A DNA stretch of 64,000 bases, taken from the NCBI RefSeq assembly GCF_024648825.1, contig NZ_JANBBE010000002.1:186001-250000 (forward strand). Direction: 5' to 3'. Position numbers and translations under genes: made by a program. Origin of the DNA: Lentzea californiensis (GTDB lineage Bacteria > Actinomycetota > Actinomycetes > Mycobacteriales > Pseudonocardiaceae). Below, in pieces: positions 27,065 through 35,383 of the stretch. Below the pieces are notes generated by a model. It made no database searches and was not told the DNA's origin. It was given only the letters and a program-made list of their open reading frames with translations. The first letter of the stretch is position 1. Every line of letters begins with the position of its first letter.

Positions 27065-27679
27065 GTGCCTCAAGGACAACCCACCGAGGTGCCGAAGGAC
27101 GGCCTGACCACGCGCCAGCGCAGGAACAGGCCGTTGCTGATGCTGCACACCGGTGAGATGAAGGGGAAGTCGACGTCGGCCTTCGGCATGGCGTTGCGCG
27201 GCTGGAACCAGGGCTGGGACATCGGCGTGTTCCAGTTCGTGAAGTCCGCCAAGTGGAAGGTGGGCGAGGAGTCCGCGTTCAAGGCGCTCGGCCGGCTGCA
27301 CGACGAGACCGGCGAGGGCGGCGCGGTCGAGTGGCACAAGATGGGCGAGGGCTGGTCCTGGACCCGCAAGCAGGGCACCGAGGACGATCACGCCACGGCC
27401 GCGCTCGAAGGCTGGCACGAGATCCAGCGCAGGATCAACGCCGAACGCCACGGCTTCTACGTGCTCGACGAGTTCACCTACCCGCTGCACTGGGGCTGGA
27501 TCGACGTCGACGAGGTCGTGGAGACGCTCGCGAACCGGCCCGGCCACCAGCACGTCGTGATCACCGGCAGGTACGCGCCGCAGAAGTTGGCCGACGCCGC
27601 CGACCTCGTCGTGGAGATGACCAAGGTCAAGCACCCGATGGACGCCGGGCAGAAGGGGCAGCGGGGGATCGAGTGGTGA
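27065..27679 (+). CDS. cobO: cob(I)yrinic acid a,c-diamide adenosyltransferase
   Basis: A 204-residue corrinoid adenosyltransferase of CobA/CobO type, which attaches the 5'-deoxyadenosyl group from ATP to cobalt. It has the unusual P-loop GEMKGKSTSAFGMALR, the VFQFVKSAKWKVGEE segment, and VLDEFTYPLHWGWID in the middle. The C-terminus is VVEMTKVKHPMDAGQKGQRG, typical of the family. GTG 27065 lies behind CAAGGAGAAC. Its TGA overlaps the cobB start by 4 bases (GTGA). Confidence 0.95.
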   Translation: MPQGQPTEVPKDGLTTRQRRNRPLLMLHTGEMKGKSTSAFGMALRGWNQGWDIGVFQFVKSAKWKVGEESAFKALGRLHDETGEGGAVEWHKMGEGWSWTRKQGTEDDHATAALEGWHEIQRRINAERHGFYVLDEFTYPLHWGWIDVDEVVETLANRPGHQHVVITGRYAPQKLADAADLVVEMTKVKHPMDAGQKGQRGIEW

Positions 27680-29052
27680 ACAGGCTGGTCGTCGCCGCCC
27701 CGGCCTCCGGCAGCGGCAAGACCACCGTCGCGACCGGTCTGATGGCCGCGTTGCGCGCGGCCGGGTCGCGGGTCGCGCCGTTCAAGGTGGGGCCCGACTA
27801 CATCGACCCCGGCTACCACTCGCTGGCGACCGGGAGACCGGGCCGCAACCTCGACCCGGTCATGGTCGGCGAGCACCGGATCCCCGGTCTGTTCGCGCAC
27901 GGCTCGAAGGGCTGCGACATCGCCGTGGTCGAGGGCGTGATGGGGCTGTTCGACGGCCGCATCGACACCGCCGGCATCGGCTCCACCGCGCACGTCGCCA
28001 AGCTGATCGGCGCACCGGTGCTGTTCGTCGTGGACGCCCGCGGGCAGAGCCGGTCGCTGGCCGCGCTGCTGCACGGGTTCCGCGGCTACGACCCGACGGT
28101 CCGGCTCGGCGGCGTGATCCTCAACCAGGTCGGGTCGGAACGGCACGAGCAGGTGCTGCGGTCGGCGTGCGACGAGGTCGGCCTTGACGTGCTCGGCGTG
28201 CTGCCGCGCGATCCGCAGTTCTCCTTGCCCTCACGGCACTTGGGACTCGTGACGGCGGCGGAGCACGGTCCGGAGGCCGTCGCCGCGGTGGACGCGATCG
28301 CCGCCGCGGTGGCCAAGCACGTCGATCTCGACGCGGTGCGCAGGCTGGCGTCGTCGGTGCCCACGATGGCGGTCTCCGCGTGGGAACCGCAGGTCGAACG
28401 CGTCGCGGACGAGCCGGTGATCGCGGTCGCGGGCGGAGCGGCCTTCACGTTCGGCTACGCCGAGCACGTCGAGGTGCTGAAGGCGGCGGGCGCGGCCGTG
28501 GCGGTGCTCGACCCGCTGCACGACGAGGGCCTCCCGGAGGGCACGGCGGGACTCGTCCTCCCGGGCGGATTCCCGGAGCAGCACGCGGAAGCGCTGTCGG
28601 CCAACGCGACGTTGCGGGAGTCGGTCGCCCGGTTCGCTCGATCGGGCGCGCCGGTGCACGCCGAATGCGGAGGGTTGCTGTACCTCGCGAGATCGCTCGA
28701 CGGGCACCCGATGTGCGGCGTGCTCGACGCCGAGGGGTTCATGACCCCGAAGCTGACCCTGGGCTATCGCGACGCGGTGGCGTCCACCGGCTCACCACTA
28801 CATCCGCCGGGCAGCCGCGTGACCGGCCACGAGTTCCACCGGACCCAGCTGTCCACACCGCACTCCACCCCGCCCGCGTGGCACTGGCGCGGCGTCGACT
28901 CACGGCCCGTCGCCGAGGGCTTCGTGGTGGGTGGTGTGCACGCGTCGTACCTCCACACGCACCCGGCCGGTGACCCGGAGGCCGTAGCCCGTTTCGTGCG
29001 GGCCTGCCACCCGTTCGTGGCAGGAGTGGCAGACGGTACGGTCATCGCTTAA
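27676..29052 (+). CDS. cobB: cobyrinate a,c-diamide synthase
   Basis: 458 residues. It amidates the a and c side chains of (hydrogeno)cobyrinate using glutamine and ATP. The N-terminal dethiobiotin-synthetase-like domain has P-loop APASGSGKTTVATGL and FKVGPDYIDPGYH; the C-terminal glutaminase domain has LVLPGGFPEQHAE and the catalytic Cys in HAECGGLLYL, with the His in GGVHASYLHTHP. GTG 27676 overlaps the end of cobO. The long in-frame extension upstream is antisense-like shadow within cobO. Confidence 0.95.
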   Translation: MNRLVVAAPASGSGKTTVATGLMAALRAAGSRVAPFKVGPDYIDPGYHSLATGRPGRNLDPVMVGEHRIPGLFAHGSKGCDIAVVEGVMGLFDGRIDTAGIGSTAHVAKLIGAPVLFVVDARGQSRSLAALLHGFRGYDPTVRLGGVILNQVGSERHEQVLRSACDEVGLDVLGVLPRDPQFSLPSRHLGLVTAAEHGPEAVAAVDAIAAAVAKHVDLDAVRRLASSVPTMAVSAWEPQVERVADEPVIAVAGGAAFTFGYAEHVEVLKAAGAAVAVLDPLHDEGLPEGTAGLVLPGGFPEQHAEALSANATLRESVARFARSGAPVHAECGGLLYLARSLDGHPMCGVLDAEGFMTPKLTLGYRDAVASTGSPLHPPGSRVTGHEFHRTQLSTPHSTPPAWHWRGVDSRPVAEGFVVGGVHASYLHTHPAGDPEAVARFVRACHPFVAGVADGTVIA

Positions 29053-29082
29053 GTCTCTCCCCAAACCCCCTGTGGAGCTGTC

Positions 29083-30120
29083 GTGACGACGACCGGTCGG
29101 GTCTCCTTCGTCGGCGCCGGTCCCGGTGCCGCCGACCTCATCACTCTCCGAGGCGCTCGCCGCATCGCGGAAGCCGACGTGGTCGTCTGGGCCCCCAGCG
29201 CGGTGGACGCCGAGTGCGTCCGCGAGCACGCCCGCGCCGAGGCCGAGCTGGTCGACTTCTCGCGCGTCACGCCCGAGGAGATCACCGACGTGTACCGCCG
29301 TGCCGCCGCGGCGCGCCAGGTCGTCGTGCGCCTGCACTCGGGTGACGCCGCGACCGGTGGTGGCGTTCAGGAGCAGCACGACCTGTGCGTGCGTCTCGGC
29401 CTCGAGGTCGAGGTCGTGCCGGGCGTGTCCGTCGTCGCCGCCGCGGCCGCCAAGATCGGCCGCGAGCTCACGCAGACCGAGGCGTCCTCCACGGTGCTGA
29501 TCTCGCCGGAGAGCAGCGAGCTCGTGAGCGAGTTCGCCGCGCTGCAGACCACGATGGCCGCCACGGTCTCGGGTGCGCGCACCGGCCAGTTCGTGGAGAA
29601 GCTCCTGCAGGGCGGGTACTCCGAGAGCACGCCGGTCGTCGTCGCGTACAAGGTGAGCCAGGCCGACGAACTGATCGCGCACACCACGATCGGCGAGCTG
29701 GAGTCGGTCGTGAAGCAGCACAAGCTGTACCGCCCGACGCTGTTCCTCGTCGGTGCCGCGGTGAAGGCGCCCACGCGCCGTGTCTCGGCGACGGCCACGA
29801 GCTCGGTGGACGAACCGCTGCGCGCCGCCCGCCCGACCCGCTGGTCGCGCCGTGCCGCCTCGCGCATCGCGACGCGCACGGACGAGCCGATCCCCGCTGC
29901 CGCCCCCGCCGTTCCCACCGCTCCCGCGGCCGAGCCGAACCCGGCGTGGACGGCGGTCGAGGAAATACAGCAGTCCGTGCGCAGGCCCGCCGAGGAGCCC
30001 GCGCCGAAGCCGAAGCTGACGGTGGTCGCGGCGGAGATCCCGAAGCCGCCGACGGTCAACGCCTCGACTTCCACCCCGAGGAAGAAGCCGGTCCGCAAGC
30101 CCAAGCGGTCCGCTAACTGA
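29083..30120 (+). CDS. cobM: precorrin-4 C11-methyltransferase with C-terminal extension
   Basis: 345 residues. Residues 1-235 are a tetrapyrrole methylase: VSFVGAGPGAADLITLRGARRI (SAM site), VVRLHSGDAATGGGVQEQ and EVVPGVSVVAAAAAKIGRELT. The C11 methyltransferase of the aerobic B12 pathway is the best match. From about 240 to the end is an Ala/Pro/Lys/Arg-rich tail of about 100 residues with no fold visible, ending in a basic stretch; CobM is normally about 250. GTG 29083 starts it. Its TGA shares one base with the next ATG (TGATG). Confidence 0.88.
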   Translation: MTTTGRVSFVGAGPGAADLITLRGARRIAEADVVVWAPSAVDAECVREHARAEAELVDFSRVTPEEITDVYRRAAAARQVVVRLHSGDAATGGGVQEQHDLCVRLGLEVEVVPGVSVVAAAAAKIGRELTQTEASSTVLISPESSELVSEFAALQTTMAATVSGARTGQFVEKLLQGGYSESTPVVVAYKVSQADELIAHTTIGELESVVKQHKLYRPTLFLVGAAVKAPTRRVSATATSSVDEPLRAARPTRWSRRAASRIATRTDEPIPAAAPAVPTAPAAEPNPAWTAVEEIQQSVRRPAEEPAPKPKLTVVAAEIPKPPTVNASTSTPRKKPVRKPKRSAN

Positions 30121-30941
30121 TGTCGGTGGAGAAGCTGCGGGAGGCAGCGGGCCGTTCCGTCGAGATCGTCGACGCCGAGGACGGCCTGCGTCCCGCGCTG
30201 AACGTGTGCCGCGCCCACTCCGCCGTGATCGTCAGGCTCGCCGAGGGCATCGGCCCCGCCGAGATCGGTGCCGGCCTCGCGGGCTGGCGCCGCACGCTGA
30301 CGGTGCAGGACGGCGACGAGCTGGTCCCCGTCGACCCGCGCGACGCGGTGACGCGCCGCTGGACTGCCCCGGACGCCGTGTTGTGCCTGGCGGACAACGA
30401 GTTCCTCCGCTCGAACGACGGCTGGGCGCTCCCGGACGACGCCTTCGCGAGCCGTACCCACGTGCTCGGCGCCGAGGTGCGCGCGTTCGTGCTGGCCCGC
30501 CTCGCCCCACGCCCCGGCGTGCTGGTGTGGGACGTGCTCGCGGGTTCCGGCGCGGTCGGCGTGGAGTGCGCCCGGCTCGGTGCCGCGGTGATCGCGGTCG
30601 AGCCGGACCCCGTGCAGTGCGTGCGGATCATCGCGAACGCCTCCGCGCACGGTGTCGACGTCCGCGTCGAGGAGTCCGAGCTGGACGCGCCTTCGTTGCC
30701 GCGCCCGGACGCGGTGTTCGTCGGCCGGGGTGAGCTGAGCGCGGTCAAGGCTTCGGCGGCGGTGTCGGCTCGCCGTGTCGTGGTCGCGACGGAGAGCGTC
30801 GACGAGATCGTGCCCGCGCGGGACGCGTTGCAGGCCGCCGGCTACGAGGTGGAGGGCGTGCACTGGACCGCCTCGCGCCTGCTGGACTCGGGATTCGCTC
30901 CGGCGGTCCCGGTGACCTTGTTGTGGGGAAACAAGAAGTGA
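30120..30941 (+). CDS. CbiT-type decarboxylating methyltransferase with partial CbiE
   Basis: 273 residues. The C-terminal half (about 115-273) is a class I SAM methyltransferase of CbiT type, with VLVWDVLAGSGAVGVECARLGAAVIAVEPDP as SAM site (quoted in part: VWDVLAGSGAVGVECARLG). The first about 110 residues look like only the second half of a CbiE/CobL tetrapyrrole methylase (IGPAEIGAGLAGWRRTLTVQDGDE), without its SAM-binding start. Standard CobL is about 400 residues. The C15 methylation/decarboxylation may be retained while C5 methylation is doubtful. The gene is coupled to both neighbours. Confidence 0.8.
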   Translation: MSVEKLREAAGRSVEIVDAEDGLRPALNVCRAHSAVIVRLAEGIGPAEIGAGLAGWRRTLTVQDGDELVPVDPRDAVTRRWTAPDAVLCLADNEFLRSNDGWALPDDAFASRTHVLGAEVRAFVLARLAPRPGVLVWDVLAGSGAVGVECARLGAAVIAVEPDPVQCVRIIANASAHGVDVRVEESELDAPSLPRPDAVFVGRGELSAVKASAAVSARRVVVATESVDEIVPARDALQAAGYEVEGVHWTASRLLDSGFAPAVPVTLLWGNKK

Positions 30942-32194
30942 TCGGAGTGTTCGCCGGCCCGGCGCAGCGCGGTGACGCCGCTGACCTGGCCGGGCTTCTC
31001 GGTGCCGATGCCGTCGTCCCCGACGGCCCGGTCAAGCCCGCCGTCCGCAGCCTCTGGCCCCGCCTGGGCGCCGTCGTGTTGTTCCTGGACGCGGGGTCCG
31101 CGGTCCGGCTGGTCGCGCCCCTGTTGCGGGACAGGCGATCCGATCCCGCCGTGGTGTGCGTGGACGAGCACTTCGTCGTCGCGCTGGCCGGCGACGCGGA
31201 CGTGTTCACCCGTCACGTCGCCGACGTGCTGAACCGCACGGCCGTGGTGACGACCGGTCCGCTGGTCGACTCGATGCTGGACGAGCTGGTCGAGCAGCTC
31301 GACGCCACCGCCGTCGGTGACGTCGAGGGCTGCACCGCCGCCATCGAGGCGGGCGAGAAGGTCGTGCTGCGCAATCCGCTGAGCTTCCCGCTGCCCGCGT
31401 TACCGCCCAACGTCGTGGCGGGTGGCGAGGACGCGACGTGGGTGATCGTCGTCGACGACCGGGCCGCCGCGGCGAAGGAGAACGTGTTGCGGATCGTGCC
31501 GCGCACGCTCGTCGTCGGAGTGGGGTCGACGCGCGGTGCGTCGGCCACGAGCGTGGGCGCCGCGTTGTCCGAGTTGGACGTTCAGGGCGGCCTGGACCTG
31601 CGTGCCATCAAGGCGTTCGCGACAGCGGACGCCAAGGCGGACGAACCCGGCATCGTGGACGCGGTGGAGGACTGGGGTTTCTGGCACGGCGACACGGCCG
31701 AGCTGCTGACGTTCCCGACCGGCGAGCTCGCCGAGATCGGGGTGCCGAACCCGAGTTCGGTCGTGCGCAACTCGATGGGCACCGCAAGCGTCGCGGAGGC
31801 AGCCGCGTTGCGCGGTGCGCGCAGCGTCGGGCACGGCGGCCAGATCGAGCTGGCGGCCGAGAAGTTCAAGCGGGACAACGTGACCGTGGCCGCGGCACGG
31901 GTGCTGCCGCGCGGCCGGCTCGCGCTGGTCGGGCTCGGCCCGGGTCCGGCCGAGCAGCGCACGCCCCGTGCGGAGGCGGAGATCCGGCGCGCGGCGTTCG
32001 TGATCGGCTCGCCCGAGGCGATCGACTCCGTGCGCCCGCTTCTGCGCTCGGGCACCGAAGTCGGTCACGAGGGCGCGTTCGACCTGGCCGCTCGGGGTGC
32101 CGCGGTCGCGTTCGTCGCTTTCGGAACGGGACCAACGCTGGACATTCCGGTCGAAGCCGACGTGATTGTTGTTCCCGGAGTGTGGGAACACTGA
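30938..32194 (+). CDS. CbiG-like protein with partial CobJ domain
   Basis: 418 residues. The N-terminal three-quarters show CbiG N, middle and C domains: VVLFLDAGSAVRLVAPLLRD, DEHFVVALAGDADVFTRHVAD, and LVVGVGSTRGASATSVGAAL followed by VPNPSSVVRNSMGTASVAEAAAL. From about residue 325 a tetrapyrrole methylase starts (RLALVGLGPGPAEQRTPRAE), as in CbiG-CobJ fusions, but stops after about 95 residues at TGA 32194, leaving less than half a C17-methyltransferase. GTG 30938 overlaps the previous stop by 4 bases. The final codons form the stem of a terminator, so the end seems settled, not a sequencing slip. Confidence 0.8.
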   Translation: MIGVFAGPAQRGDAADLAGLLGADAVVPDGPVKPAVRSLWPRLGAVVLFLDAGSAVRLVAPLLRDRRSDPAVVCVDEHFVVALAGDADVFTRHVADVLNRTAVVTTGPLVDSMLDELVEQLDATAVGDVEGCTAAIEAGEKVVLRNPLSFPLPALPPNVVAGGEDATWVIVVDDRAAAAKENVLRIVPRTLVVGVGSTRGASATSVGAALSELDVQGGLDLRAIKAFATADAKADEPGIVDAVEDWGFWHGDTAELLTFPTGELAEIGVPNPSSVVRNSMGTASVAEAAALRGARSVGHGGQIELAAEKFKRDNVTVAAARVLPRGRLALVGLGPGPAEQRTPRAEAEIRRAAFVIGSPEAIDSVRPLLRSGTEVGHEGAFDLAARGAAVAFVAFGTGPTLDIPVEADVIVVPGVWEH

Positions 32195-32201
32195 TTTTTT
32201 T
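32170..32201 (+). terminator. intrinsic terminator at the end of the B12 operon
   Basis: A 7-base stem (32170-32176 TGTTCCC-type arm with 32184-32190 GGGAACA), a 7-base loop, then ACTGA and seven T residues (32195-32201). It lies within the last codons and stop of the CbiG-like gene, which is unusual but a textbook Rho-independent shape. Confidence 0.8.
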
Positions 32202-32295
32202 CCTTCTTTCGTAGGGTCTGCACCGAAGTTCTCTTGATTAGCGTCGCCATGCACACGGCCCACCCTGCTCGGGCCCGAAAGCACTGGAGACCGGC

Positions 32296-33672
32296 ATGAG
32301 AGCCCGTCGTCTCGTCGCTGTCGCCTGCACCGCCGGCGTCGCACTGTCCCTGCTGACGATCACCGCCCAGGCCGCCGCGCCGAAGGAAGGCCTGCGGCTG
32401 CTGACCGTCCGCGACTCGCTGACCGCCACGCACACCTGGTACGAGCAGATCTACGACGGGAAACCGGTGCTGGGCGCGTACTACGCCGAACGCGTGGACA
32501 AGGCGACCGGCGAGAAGACCGTGGACGACGGCCGGCTGACGGTCGGTTCCGTCGACGTCACGCCCGCGGTGTCCGCCGAGGACGCCAGGGCGAAGTCCGC
32601 CGGTGCTCCCGAAAGCGCGAACCTGAAGGTGCTGCCCGGCACCGGGCTCGTCTACGAGGTGATCTCCGACAACGGCAAGGGATCCGAGCGCACGCTGGTG
32701 CACGCCGAGTCCGGCGTCGTCGTGAAGACCGAGAGCCTGGTCAAGCACGCGGACGGCACCGGCAAGGTGTTCAGCCCGAACCCCGTGTCGTCGCAGCAGA
32801 ACCAGAACCTCGTGGACGGCGACGACGCCGACTCGGCCGTGCCCACCACCGCGTACAGGTCGGTGACGCTGTCCAACCTGGACGGATCCGGCTACCTCAA
32901 GGGCAACTACGCCCAGCTGACCGGCTCGAAGAGCAAGCTCGCGTACAACAAGAGCAACAAGTTCGAGTACACGCGCGCCAACGACCTCTTCGAGCAGGTC
33001 AACGCCTACTGGGGCGTGACGGAGTCGCAGAAGTACATCCAGGGCCTCGGGTTCAAGAACGTCAACAACGAGTCGCAGAAGATCACCACGATCGGCCTGA
33101 AAGAGGACAACTCGTTCTACGACCCGAACAAGGACCAGATCACGTTCGGCACGGGCGGCGTGGACGACGCCGAGGACGTCGAGGTGGTGTGGCACGAGCT
33201 CGGCCACGCCATCCAGGACGCCCAGGTGCCCGGCTTCGGCTCCACCGTCGAGGGCGGCTCGATCGGCGAGGGTTTCGGCGACTGGTGGGCGTTGATCATG
33301 TCCTCCGCGGATGCCAAGGACACCGCCACGGTGCCGTTGGCGTGCATCATGGACTGGGACGCCACGGCCTACACGACCGAGACGCCGCACTGCCTGCGTC
33401 GCACCGACACCGACCTGAAGTACGCCGACCGCAAGGGCCAGGTGCACTTCGACGGTCAGATCTGGTCGCGGGCACTGTGGGACCTCTACCAGAAGTTCGG
33501 CCGGGACAAGTCCGCGAAGATCGTGCTGGAGGCCCAGTTCTCCTACTCGCCTTCGACCGACTTCGCGCAGGCCGCCACCGCGACCGTCGAGACCGCCAGG
33601 AAACTTTACGGTGACACGGACGCAGCAATCGTCCGATCTGTTTTCGACGCCCGCGGAATCGAAAAGAACTAA
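32296..33672 (+). CDS. secreted zinc metalloprotease (M4/M36-like gluzincin)
   Basis: 458 residues. The signal peptide ends near AQA (about residue 26). A propeptide-like region (about 30-175) resembles the FTP/PepSY region of thermolysin precursors. The catalytic domain has the zinc site WHELGHAIQD (H300, E301, H304) and a third ligand in GEGFGDWWAL (E325), the gluzincin arrangement of fungalysin and thermolysin families. It should be exported as an inactive precursor and cleave extracellular protein. ATG 32296 follows a GGAGACC site. It lies just after the B12 operon terminator, so it is transcribed separately, and ends about 125 bases before a trypsin gene. Confidence 0.87.
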   Translation: MRARRLVAVACTAGVALSLLTITAQAAAPKEGLRLLTVRDSLTATHTWYEQIYDGKPVLGAYYAERVDKATGEKTVDDGRLTVGSVDVTPAVSAEDARAKSAGAPESANLKVLPGTGLVYEVISDNGKGSERTLVHAESGVVVKTESLVKHADGTGKVFSPNPVSSQQNQNLVDGDDADSAVPTTAYRSVTLSNLDGSGYLKGNYAQLTGSKSKLAYNKSNKFEYTRANDLFEQVNAYWGVTESQKYIQGLGFKNVNNESQKITTIGLKEDNSFYDPNKDQITFGTGGVDDAEDVEVVWHELGHAIQDAQVPGFGSTVEGGSIGEGFGDWWALIMSSADAKDTATVPLACIMDWDATAYTTETPHCLRRTDTDLKYADRKGQVHFDGQIWSRALWDLYQKFGRDKSAKIVLEAQFSYSPSTDFAQAATATVETARKLYGDTDAAIVRSVFDARGIEKN

Positions 33673-33737
33673 GTCAAAAGTCAAACTGCCCTAAACAGAC
33701 AAGTGGCGGTTGTGCTGCCGAATCTTCGCCCGTGACG

Positions 33738-33773
33738 CTGTGTGTGCTGTCGCTGTACACCCTGCACACACAG
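33738..33773. promoter_or_regulatory. inverted repeat upstream of trypsin copy 3
   Basis: Perfect 10-base arms CTGTGTGTGC (33738-33747) and GCACACACAG (33764-33773), extending to 14 bases (33734-33747 / 33764-33777) with one G-T pair. It lies 24 bases upstream of the ATG, in the expected leader. It could be a repressor operator or an RNA hairpin. Confidence 0.65.
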
Positions 33774-33796
33774 TGTCATCGGGAAGGACTGGCAAC

Positions 33797-34573
33797 ATGG
33801 CGAAAACCCTGCATCGCCTGATCGTGTCCGTCGTGGTGTCCGCTCTCGCGAGCATTTTCTTCAGCGCCCCCGCGGCCAACGCGGAGGACGTGTCGCCGAT
33901 GATCGTCGGCGGTACGCGAGCGAGCACCTCGACCTATCCGTGGGTGGTCTACCTGGCCTCGACCTCCGGTTCGCAGTTCTGCGGAGGCACGCTGGTGAAG
34001 GCCAACAAGGTCGTCACCGCCGCACACTGCGTGAAGGGCCGTACCGCCGCCAGCACGCGCGTCGTGCACGGCCGTGACGACAAGCAGAGCACCGCGGGCA
34101 CGGTCGCGAGCGTGACCAGGATCTGGGTGCACCCGAGCTACACCACCGCGACCGCCGGCTACGACGTCGCGGTGCTGACGCTGGACCGCAGCATCAGCTC
34201 GGCCACGCTGCCGCTGGCCACGCCGCAGGACACCGCGCTCTACGCGGCCGGCAACTCGGCGCTGATCCTCGGCTGGGGCACCACCTCCTCCGGTGGTTCC
34301 GCCTCGCGCTACCTGCTCAAGGCCAACGTGCCGCTGACCTCGGACGCGACCTGCAAGACCGCGTACTCGCAGTACAGCAACACCTCCATGGTGTGCGCGG
34401 GCTTCCCGCAGGGCGGCACCGACACCTGCCAGGGCGACTCCGGTGGCCCGCTGGTGTACGGCGGCAAGCTCATCGGTGACACCTCGTGGGGCCGCGGCTG
34501 CGCCGGCGCCGGCTACCCCGGCGTGTACGGCCGGATCGCCTCGTACTACTCGGTGATCACCGCTCAGCTCTGA
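33797..34573 (+). CDS. secreted trypsin-like serine protease (S1), copy 3
   Basis: 258 residues. A signal peptide (to about residue 29, PAANA) is followed by a short propeptide and IVGGTRA. The triad is in TAAHC, GYDVAVLTL and GDSGGP; the Asp in DTCQGDS predicts Lys/Arg specificity. ATG 33797 sits behind GGGAAGGACTGG; the longer frame from 33710 is not needed. This is the closest of the three to classic Streptomyces trypsins. The inverted repeat 33738-33773 is directly upstream and a hairpin directly downstream. Confidence 0.93.
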   Translation: MAKTLHRLIVSVVVSALASIFFSAPAANAEDVSPMIVGGTRASTSTYPWVVYLASTSGSQFCGGTLVKANKVVTAAHCVKGRTAASTRVVHGRDDKQSTAGTVASVTRIWVHPSYTTATAGYDVAVLTLDRSISSATLPLATPQDTALYAAGNSALILGWGTTSSGGSASRYLLKANVPLTSDATCKTAYSQYSNTSMVCAGFPQGGTDTCQGDSGGPLVYGGKLIGDTSWGRGCAGAGYPGVYGRIASYYSVITAQL

Positions 34574-34583
34574 GCCTGTCTGT

Positions 34584-34615
34584 TGCAGGGTGCGTGCTCC
34601 GGCGCGCACCCTGCA
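34584..34615 (+). terminator. hairpin between trypsin copy 3 and PIG-L gene
   Basis: Perfect 11-base arms TGCAGGGTGCG (34584-34594) and CGCACCCTGCA (34605-34615) with a 10-base loop, 10 bases after the protease stop and only 3 bases before the next ATG. Probably a terminator. If transcription reads through, it would hide the start of the PIG-L gene. Confidence 0.7.
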
Positions 34616-34618
34616 CGC

Positions 34619-35332
34619 ATGGCTGATCTGGAAGCTGTGCCCGAAGACTGGTCGAGCGCTCTGGTCGTCGTCGCTCACCCCGATGACATGGAGTACGGCG
34701 GTGCGGGCGCCATCGCGCGTTGGACCGCCCAAGGCAAGAACATCAAGTACCTGCTCGCGTGCCGTGGAGAGAACGGCATCGACTCGATGGAACCGGCTGC
34801 CTGCGCGCCGTTGCGGGTCGAGGAGCAGATCGCGTCCTGTGCGGCCGTCGGCGTCACCGAGGTCGAGTTCCTCGACCACCCGGACGGCACCATCGAGTAC
34901 GGCATCCCGTTGCGGCGTGACATCGCGGCCGCCATCCGCCGCCACCGGCCGGAGTTCGTGATCACCGGCAACTACCGCGAGACCTGGCCCGGCGGCGGCC
35001 TGAACATGGCGGACCACATCGCGGTCGGACGCGCTGCCGTCGACGCGGTCAGGGACGCGGGCAACCGGTGGATCTTCCCGGAGCTCGGACTGGAGAAGTG
35101 GGAAGGCGTGAAGTACGTGGCGGCGGCGTCCTCGCCGTTGGCGACGCACGCCGTGGACATCACCGACTCGTTCGACGCTTCGGTGGCCTCTCTGCGCGCG
35201 CACAAGGCGTACCTGGAGGCGTTGAGCGGCGACATGGCCGACCCGGAGCCGTTCCTCCGTTCGATGGCAGAAGTGGTGGGGGAGCGCTTCGGAGGGGTGC
35301 TCGCCACCTCTTTCGAGCTGCTGTCCGTGTGA
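34619..35332 (+). CDS. PIG-L-family N-deacetylase
   Basis: 237 residues. The zinc motif is VVAHPDDMEYGG (His20, Asp22, Asp23) and a later ligand is in MADHIAVGRAAVDAV, as in MshB, Bcb and related GlcNAc deacetylases. The family removes acetyl groups from GlcNAc-inositol, mycothiol conjugates or glycopeptide sugars; the substrate is not evident. No ribosome site is visible before ATG 34619, which sits right behind a hairpin, so the message may be leaderless or start codon use may be different. It precedes cysG by about 50 bases. Confidence 0.83.
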   Translation: MADLEAVPEDWSSALVVVAHPDDMEYGGAGAIARWTAQGKNIKYLLACRGENGIDSMEPAACAPLRVEEQIASCAAVGVTEVEFLDHPDGTIEYGIPLRRDIAAAIRRHRPEFVITGNYRETWPGGGLNMADHIAVGRAAVDAVRDAGNRWIFPELGLEKWEGVKYVAAASSPLATHAVDITDSFDASVASLRAHKAYLEALSGDMADPEPFLRSMAEVVGERFGGVLATSFELLSV

Positions 35333-35383
35333 CCATGTTCCCTTCGGCTGGACACGGCGTGTCCCGTGTGGATGCTTCTACGC

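Noticed and set aside
32195..32201. A frameshift at the T run that cut off the CobJ domain.
   Set aside because: No CobJ sequence is seen in any frame beyond 32194, and the hairpin plus T run is a proper terminator. A truncated domain fits better than a sequencing slip.
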